Shown here piece by piece: positions 5,982 through 10,523 of a stretch of DNA of 10,523 bases. This stretch comes from Actinomycetes bacterium (GTDB taxonomy: Bacteria > Actinomycetota > Acidimicrobiia > Acidimicrobiales > Bog-793). The DNA is taken from NCBI GenBank assembly GCA_021785095.1, contig JAJYGM010000617.1, positions 1 through 10,523 on the forward strand. The letters run 5' to 3'. Position 1 is the first letter of the stretch, and each line of letters starts with the position of its first letter. A model generated the notes under the pieces. The model saw only the letters and a program-made list of their open reading frames with translations, was not told where the DNA came from and ran no database searches. The translations under genes and the position numbers were made by a program.

Positions 5982-8626
5982 CCGTCGTCGGACAGGACGT
6001 CGTCGGACAGGACGTCGTCGACAGGGACGTCGTCGACAGGGACGTCGTCGTCTTCACGGTCAATGGCGACGAGGTCGCCGTCCGTGCGGACCACCCGCAC
6101 CTCCTCTCCGCGCTGCGCGAGGAGCTCGGGATCACCTCGCCGAAGGACGGCTGCTCACCGTCGGGCCAGTGCGGCTGCTGCACGGTCATGATCGACGGGA
6201 AGGTCCAGGTGAGCTGCCAGTACCCGCTCGAGAAGGCGGCCGGGCGCACCGTGGTCACGCTCGAGGGGCTGGAGGAGACAGAGCGCCGCCGCTACGCCGC
6301 CGCGTTCGCCGCGGCCGGCGGGCTCCAGTGCGGCTTCTGCATCCCCGGCATCGTGATGCGCGCCAAGGCGCAGCTCGACAAGAAAGGCGGCGCCCTCACG
6401 CGCGAGGACATGGCGCGCCACCTCGGCGCGCACCTCTGCCGCTGCACCGGCTACGTGAAGATCCTCGACGCGATCGACGCGCTGTCCAAGGGGGCGTCCC
6501 CTGCGCTGCCGTTGCAGTCGTACGCCGGCGTGGGGGCACGGCTGGCGAAGTACGAGGCCGAGCCTCTCGCACTCGGCGATCGCGGGTACGTCGACGACCT
6601 TCGCGTGCCCGGCCTGCTCCATGCGGCCCTGCGCTTGACCGATCACGCCCGCGCCGAGATCGTCGGGATCACCACGTCGGCCGCGGCCGCGGCACCCGGC
6701 GTGGTGGCGGTCTTCACCGCGGCCGACGTGCCCGGGGAGCTCCGTGTCGGGATCATCGAGCGCGACTGGCCGGTCTTCGTCCCGGTGGGCGGGCGCACGT
6801 CGTACGCGGGCGACGTCCTCGCCGTCGTGGTCGCCGAGAGCCGGCTCGAGGCGAGGGCGGCCGCCTCCCTCGTCGAGGTGGAGTACCGGGACCTCGGGCC
6901 GCTGACCGACCCCGTCGCGGCGATCGACTCGCCCGAGCTGGCCGTGTGGGGCACGGAGTCCAACGTGCTGTCGTGCTCGGCGTACGTCCGCGGCGACGTC
7001 GACGCGGCGTTGGTGGCGAGCGCCCATCTGGTCCATGAGGTCTTCGAGACCCAACGCGTCGAGCACGCCTTCTTGGAGCCCGAGTCCACCCTGGCGGTGC
7101 CGAGGGACGACGGCGGCCTCCACGTCTTCTCCGGCGGCCAGGGCGTCTGGGACGACCGCGACCAGATCGCCTCGGTGCTCGGCGTCGGCGCCGACGCCGT
7201 GAGCGTCGAGCTGGTCTCGAACGGCGGCGCGTTCGGCGGCAAGGAGGACATGTCCAACCAGGCCCAGACGGCGCTCTGTGCCTGGCTCCTGCGCCGGCCG
7301 GTGAAGTGCACGCTCACGCGCGAGGAGAGCTTCCTCGTGCACGCGAAGCGCCATCCGATCCGCATGGAGTACTGGGCGGGATGTGACGCCGACGGCCGGC
7401 TCACCGGGCTGAGGGCGCGGATGGTGGGCGACTCCGGCGCGTACGCGAGCGTCGGCATGAAGGTGCTCGAGCGTGCCGCTGGCCATGCGACCGGGCCGTA
7501 CCGGCTCCCCGCCGTCGACGTGGAGGCGATCGCGGTCCGCACCAACAACCCGGTGTGCGGCGCCTTCCGCGGCTTCGGCGCGAACCAGGCGCAATTCGCG
7601 ATGGAAGGGGTGATCGACCGCCTCGCGTTGAAGGCAGGCCTGAGCGGCTTCGAGATGCGCAAGCGCAACGTCGTCCACCCCGGCGACGTGTGGGGGCCCG
7701 GCCAGGTGATGGATGAGGGCTGCGCGGGCGCCGAGCGCTGCCTCGACGCGCTCGCGGACCGCTACGAGGCCGCCCGGGCGGGCGGGAAGGCCGTGGGCAT
7801 CGGCCTCGGCCTGAAGAACAGCGGCCTGGGCAACGGGTTCTGCGAGGTGACCCGGGCGGTGGTGCGCTTCTGCGAGGACGGCACCGTCGAGGTCCGCCAC
7901 GGGTGGACCGAGATGGGCCAGGGTGTGCACACCGTGGCGTTGCAGGTCGCGGTCGAAGAGCTCGGCGTGGACCCCGCCCGCGTCAAGGTGGTGGTGGACA
8001 CCTCGCGCGAGCTCGGCGAAGGCCAGACCACCGGCAGCAGGGGGACGCTCATGGGCGCGGGTGCCGTCGCGGACGCGTGCCGCAAGGCGTTGGCGGGAGG
8101 TCGCGCCCCTGGGGTCGACTACACCGGAGAGCACCGCGTCGACTGGACCCAGCACATCGGCGAGGTGGAGCACCCGACGATCCACTCGGCGTTCGGCTAC
8201 GCCGCTCAGCTCGTCGTCATGGACCGTGACACGCTCACGGTCGAGCGGGTGGTCGCCGCGCACGACGTCGGCCGTGCGGTGAACCCGATGCTCTGCGAGG
8301 GCCAGGTCGAGGGCTCGGTGCACATGGGCCTCGGCTACGCGCTGACCGAGGAGTTCCCCGCGGACGAGCGGGGCTTCCCGACGAAGTCGACGCTCCGGTC
8401 GCTCGGGATCCTGAGGGCGAAGGACGTCCCGCCCGTGGAGGTCCTCCTCGTCGAGGTGCCCCAGCCGCGTTCCCCGTACGGGATCAAGGGCGTCGGCGAG
8501 ATCGGGCTCGTCCCGACCGCCGGGGCGGTCGCTGCAGCCCTGCACGACGCGGACGGGGTCTGGCGAACGAAGCTGCCGATGCGCACCGGAACGCCGGCGC
8601 GCGACGGGGCAGGCGACGGCGAGTGA
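5978..8626 (+). CDS. Molybdenum hydroxylase, selenium-dependent xanthine dehydrogenase type (2Fe-2S + Mo fusion)
   Basis: An 882-residue cytoplasmic enzyme expected to hydroxylate, or in reverse reduce, a purine such as xanthine/urate. Residues 23-105 are a plant-type ferredoxin domain with C59, C65, C68 and C80 ([10 protein letters not shown]). Residues about 106-165 bind the second cluster (C118, C121, C154, C156: CGFC and CRC). From about 177 the aldehyde-oxidase/xanthine-dehydrogenase fold follows, with FGGKED (419-424), AFRGFG (529-534), GQGVHT and GVGE with the catalytic Glu E841. [25 protein letters not shown] and [13 protein letters not shown] resemble the selenium-dependent xanthine dehydrogenase family as I recall it. 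There is no FAD domain and no separate FAD subunit in the window. Residues 2-22 are a repeat-encoded extension. ATG 5978 overlaps the previous stop and has a strong Shine-Dalgarno sequence. Whether it uses the selenium cofactor cannot be read from sequence. Confidence 0.88.
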   Translation: MTVVGQDVVGQDVVDRDVVDRDVVVFTVNGDEVAVRADHPHLLSALREELGITSPKDGCSPSGQCGCCTVMIDGKVQVSCQYPLEKAAGRTVVTLEGLEETERRRYAAAFAAAGGLQCGFCIPGIVMRAKAQLDKKGGALTREDMARHLGAHLCRCTGYVKILDAIDALSKGASPALPLQSYAGVGARLAKYEAEPLALGDRGYVDDLRVPGLLHAALRLTDHARAEIVGITTSAAAAAPGVVAVFTAADVPGELRVGIIERDWPVFVPVGGRTSYAGDVLAVVVAESRLEARAAASLVEVEYRDLGPLTDPVAAIDSPELAVWGTESNVLSCSAYVRGDVDAALVASAHLVHEVFETQRVEHAFLEPESTLAVPRDDGGLHVFSGGQGVWDDRDQIASVLGVGADAVSVELVSNGGAFGGKEDMSNQAQTALCAWLLRRPVKCTLTREESFLVHAKRHPIRMEYWAGCDADGRLTGLRARMVGDSGAYASVGMKVLERAAGHATGPYRLPAVDVEAIAVRTNNPVCGAFRGFGANQAQFAMEGVIDRLALKAGLSGFEMRKRNVVHPGDVWGPGQVMDEGCAGAERCLDALADRYEAARAGGKAVGIGLGLKNSGLGNGFCEVTRAVVRFCEDGTVEVRHGWTEMGQGVHTVALQVAVEELGVDPARVKVVVDTSRELGEGQTTGSRGTLMGAGAVADACRKALAGGRAPGVDYTGEHRVDWTQHIGEVEHPTIHSAFGYAAQLVVMDRDTLTVERVVAAHDVGRAVNPMLCEGQVEGSVHMGLGYALTEEFPADERGFPTKSTLRSLGILRAKDVPPVEVLLVEVPQPRSPYGIKGVGEIGLVPTAGAVAAALHDADGVWRTKLPMRTGTPARDGAGDGE
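5984..6043 (+). repeat. In-frame 15-bp tandem repeat, four copies, in the hydroxylase N-terminus
   Basis: Two copies of GTCGTCGGACAGGAC (5984-5998, 5999-6013) and two of GTCGTCGACAGGGAC (6014-6028, 6029-6043) encode [20 protein letters not shown]. The A/A/B/B pattern suggests stepwise duplication. The ferredoxin domain starts right after (VVVFTVNG), so the repeat adds a tail without breaking the frame. Confidence 0.95.
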
Positions 8627-9618
8627 GAACCGCGCTCTACCTGCAGGACGCGCACTCCATCCGCGACGGCATGGGCCACGTCGCCTACGCGGAGTCGCGC
8701 GGTTTCGAAGCCGTCTGGCAGGCGGAGAGCCGGCTCGTCCGAGAGGCGACCGTGCCGCTGGCGGCCTACGCGGCGGTGACCGAGCGCATCAAGGTGGGCT
8801 CCGGCGTCTCGGACTGCTGGTCGCGCAACCCCGCGCGCCTTGCGGCCACCTTCTCCACCCTCGACGACCTCGCACCTGGCCGCGCGGTGCTGGGCATCGG
8901 CGCCTGGTGGGACCCGCTCGCCGCCAAGGTGGGCATCACCCGGACGCATCCCCTCACCGTCATGCGCGAGGTGGTGACCGTGGTGCGCGCGCTGCTCGCC
9001 AACGAGAAGGTGACCTTCCACGGTGAGTGGGTCCACCTGACAGGCGTCGAGCTCGACTACGTCTACCAGGAGCGCCGGCCGAAGGACGTGCCGATCTACG
9101 TCGGCGCGACGGGCGACAGGATGCTCGAGCTCGCCGGCGAGATCGCCGACGGCGTCGTCTTGAATTACCTCGTCTCCCCCGATTACAACCAGCGCGCGCT
9201 CGAGCACCTCTCCATCGGCCTCGAGCGAGCCGGCCGGGTCCTCGCGGATCTCGACCGCCCCCAGCTCGTGGTCTGCTCGGTGCACGAGGACGAGAAGACC
9301 GCGCTCGACATGGCGAGGCTCATGGTGACCCAGTACCTCGGGCAGCAGCCCCACATCATGCGTGCCTCCGGCGTCCCGCAGTCGCTCCTCGACGCGGTGG
9401 GCGAGGTGCTCACCTGGCCGGCGACCCATGACGAGGTGGAGGCGGCCTCGAAGCTCGTCCCCGACGAGGTGGTCCGCATGCTCACGGCGTCGGGCACGCC
9501 GGACCAGGCCCGGGCACGGGTGGCGGACTACGTCGCGCACGGGTGCACCTGCCCGATCCTCTACCCGCTGGGCGACGTCGGCCAGATGATCGACGCGTTC
9601 AGCGGGTGGGCGCCGTGA
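8623..9618 (+). CDS. LLM-class flavin/F420-dependent oxidoreductase
   Basis: A 331-residue luciferase-like (TIM-barrel) oxidoreductase, cytoplasmic. Conserved blocks include [11 protein letters not shown] (27-37), [15 protein letters not shown] (50-64), [21 protein letters not shown] (76-96), [26 protein letters not shown] (156-181) and [10 protein letters not shown]. They resemble actinobacterial F420-dependent methylene-tetrahydromethanopterin-reductase-like proteins more than FMN monooxygenases such as RutA, but cofactor choice is uncertain. The GTG start overlaps the hydroxylase stop (GTGA, 8623-8626) with only a weak Shine-Dalgarno sequence, so translation is probably coupled; the stop in turn overlaps the lyase start. 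Sitting between a purine hydroxylase and an ammonia-lyase, it could reduce a purine ring double bond (the job suggested for YgfK in the anaerobic pathway) or oxidatively open a ring. Both are inference. Confidence 0.85.
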   Translation: MRTALYLQDAHSIRDGMGHVAYAESRGFEAVWQAESRLVREATVPLAAYAAVTERIKVGSGVSDCWSRNPARLAATFSTLDDLAPGRAVLGIGAWWDPLAAKVGITRTHPLTVMREVVTVVRALLANEKVTFHGEWVHLTGVELDYVYQERRPKDVPIYVGATGDRMLELAGEIADGVVLNYLVSPDYNQRALEHLSIGLERAGRVLADLDRPQLVVCSVHEDEKTALDMARLMVTQYLGQQPHIMRASGVPQSLLDAVGEVLTWPATHDEVEAASKLVPDEVVRMLTASGTPDQARARVADYVAHGCTCPILYPLGDVGQMIDAFSGWAP

Positions 9619-10523
9619 GCTTCGGGTTCCGGGCGGTCCTCAACCCTCTCGCCCAGGCGGACCAGACGCCCCCCGACGGCACGGCTGGAAGCGGCACGGC
9701 TGGAAGCGGCACGGCTGGAAGCGGCACGGCTGGAAGCGGCACGGCTGGAAGCGGCACGGCTGGAAGCGGCACGGCTGGGGGCGGCACGGCTGGGGAGGCC
9801 GCATCGGGAGGCTCGGGTGCCGCCGTCCTCGCCTTCCACCGCCGGCTGCCCGCCTACGAGCCCACGCCGCTCCTCTCTCTCCCCCACCTCGCCTCGGACC
9901 TCGGTGTTCGCAAGCTGCTCGTGAAGGTCGAGGCGGGCCGCTTCGGGCTCCCGGCCTTCAAGCTCCTCGGGGCCTCCTGGGCGACCTACCGCGCGCTGCG
10001 CATCCGGCTCGCCGAGCGGACCGCCAGGAGCCCGGACGACGTGCTCGTCGAGTGGGCGGACGTCCACGAGCTCGCCCGCCTCGTGGAGCCGCTCCAGCCG
10101 CTCCGCCTCGCCGCGGCGACCGACGGCAACCACGGGCGCGCCGTGGCCCGCATGGCGCGCTGGCTCGGCTTCGACGCCACCGTCTTCGTCCCTGCCGGCA
10201 CGACGGAGACACGAATCGCCGGCATCGAGTCGGAGGGGGCGACGGTCGTCGTCGTCCCTGGCAGCTACGACGACGCGGTCGCGCGGGCCGCCGCGGAAGC
10301 GGGCGAGCGATGCCTGGTCGTCAACGACACGAGCGGGCCCGGCGACGTCGACGTCCCGCGATGGGTCGCCGAGGGGTACGGCACCATGTTCGTGGAGGTC
10401 GACGAGGCACTGGCCCGGGCCGGCCGGGGCGTCCCCGGCGTCGCGCTGGTGCCCATCGGTGTCGGCGCGCTCTGCGCCGCGGCCATCTCGCACTTCCGCC
10501 GCGGCCGGCATCCGGTGCACGTG
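9615..10523 (+). CDS. 2,3-Diaminopropionate ammonia-lyase, N-terminal part (cut by window end)
   Basis: PLP-dependent fold-type II lyase that turns 2,3-diaminopropionate into pyruvate and two ammonia; the E. coli family member YgeX acts on both D and L isomers. The frame is open from GTG 9615 to the window end (303 residues). [20 protein letters not shown] (74-93) is the family N-terminal block, [14 protein letters not shown] carries the PLP lysine K116, and [20 protein letters not shown] (167-186) carries D170, equivalent to the catalytic Asp of E. coli. [37 protein letters not shown] and LVPIGVGAL follow the family. Residues 22-61 are a GTAGS repeat inserted between a short N-terminal block (FRAVLNPLA) and the enzyme core. 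The GTG overlaps the upstream stop (GTGA). It is the last visible operon gene; the glycine-rich phosphate loop and C-terminus lie outside. Confidence 0.9.
   Translation, partial: MSFGFRAVLNPLAQADQTPPDGTAGSGTAGSGTAGSGTAGSGTAGSGTAGSGTAGGGTAGEAASGGSGAAVLAFHRRLPAYEPTPLLSLPHLASDLGVRKLLVKVEAGRFGLPAFKLLGASWATYRALRIRLAERTARSPDDVLVEWADVHELARLVEPLQPLRLAAATDGNHGRAVARMARWLGFDATVFVPAGTTETRIAGIESEGATVVVVPGSYDDAVARAAAEAGERCLVVNDTSGPGDVDVPRWVAEGYGTMFVEVDEALARAGRGVPGVALVPIGVGALCAAAISHFRRGRHPVHV
9678..9797 (+). repeat. In-frame 15-bp tandem repeat, eight copies, in the lyase N-terminus
   Basis: Six identical copies of GGCACGGCTGGAAGC (9678-9767) encode GTAGS; a seventh (9768-9782) encodes GTAGG and an eighth (9783-9797) GTAGE. 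All keep the reading frame. Identical copies imply recent expansion by slippage. The array adds a 40-residue flexible linker and is likely to vary in copy number between strains. Confidence 0.97.

Noticed and set aside
6155..8545. A very long open frame antisense to the hydroxylase
   Set aside because: High-GC coding DNA leaves long stop-free antisense frames. The product is low-complexity Arg/His/Ala/Gly-rich with no recognisable domain, while the plus frame has all hydroxylase motifs.
9561..10520. Minus-strand frame with an Ala-Ser-Ser-Arg repeat over the lyase gene
   Set aside because: It is the antisense reading of the 15-bp GTAGS array and of the lyase; no independent support.

Overview
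The window looks like chromosomal DNA from a high-GC actinobacterium. Third codon positions are almost all G/C, GTG starts are common, genes overlap by 4 bp, two genes have promoters placed as if for leaderless mRNAs, and there is a luciferase-like (possibly F420-dependent) oxidoreductase. The genus cannot be read from the sequence. No RNA genes, CRISPR array, insertion sequence or phage genes were seen.

Layout. (1) Minus strand, 1-1800: the N-terminal part of an adenosine/adenine deaminase family gene, and a complete amidohydrolase that resembles 8-oxoguanine deaminase. A 35-bp tandem duplication lies between them. (2) Plus strand, 1863-2897: an SsnA-like amidohydrolase, divergent from the previous gene, with an unusually short N-terminus. 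(3) Minus strand, 2915-3532: a regulator with a YKOF-like ligand domain and a DauR-type helix-turn-helix. (4) 3533-3822: a divergent control region with short tandem repeats and two matching TTGAC-N5-GTCAA dyads. (5) Plus strand, 3823 to the window end: five genes, each overlapping the next by 4 bp. They are an M20 carbamoylase/allantoate amidohydrolase, an N-carbamoyl-D-amino-acid hydrolase, a fused 2Fe-2S/molybdopterin hydroxylase of the selenium-dependent xanthine dehydrogenase type, a luciferase-like flavin/F420 oxidoreductase, and a 2,3-diaminopropionate ammonia-lyase cut by the window end.

How they may work together. The set recalls the anaerobic urate/purine degradation cluster known from enterobacteria and clostridia (ygeX diaminopropionate ammonia-lyase, ygeY M20 hydrolase, ssnA, xdhD-type hydroxylase, ygfK reductase, hyuA hydantoinase, ygeW carbamoyltransferase). 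Here two hydrolytic carbamoylases could stand in for the carbamoyltransferase, and a luciferase-like oxidoreductase for YgfK. My inference is that the locus takes purine bases (deaminases, xanthine/urate hydroxylase), opens the rings, strips ureido groups and yields 2,3-diaminopropionate, which the lyase converts to pyruvate and ammonia. No hydantoinase or FAD subunit is visible and either could lie beyond the window. The YKOF-HTH protein is the obvious candidate regulator.

The locus is also rich in short tandem repeats. Two are in-frame 15-bp repeats that add low-complexity N-terminal segments to the hydroxylase and to the lyase.
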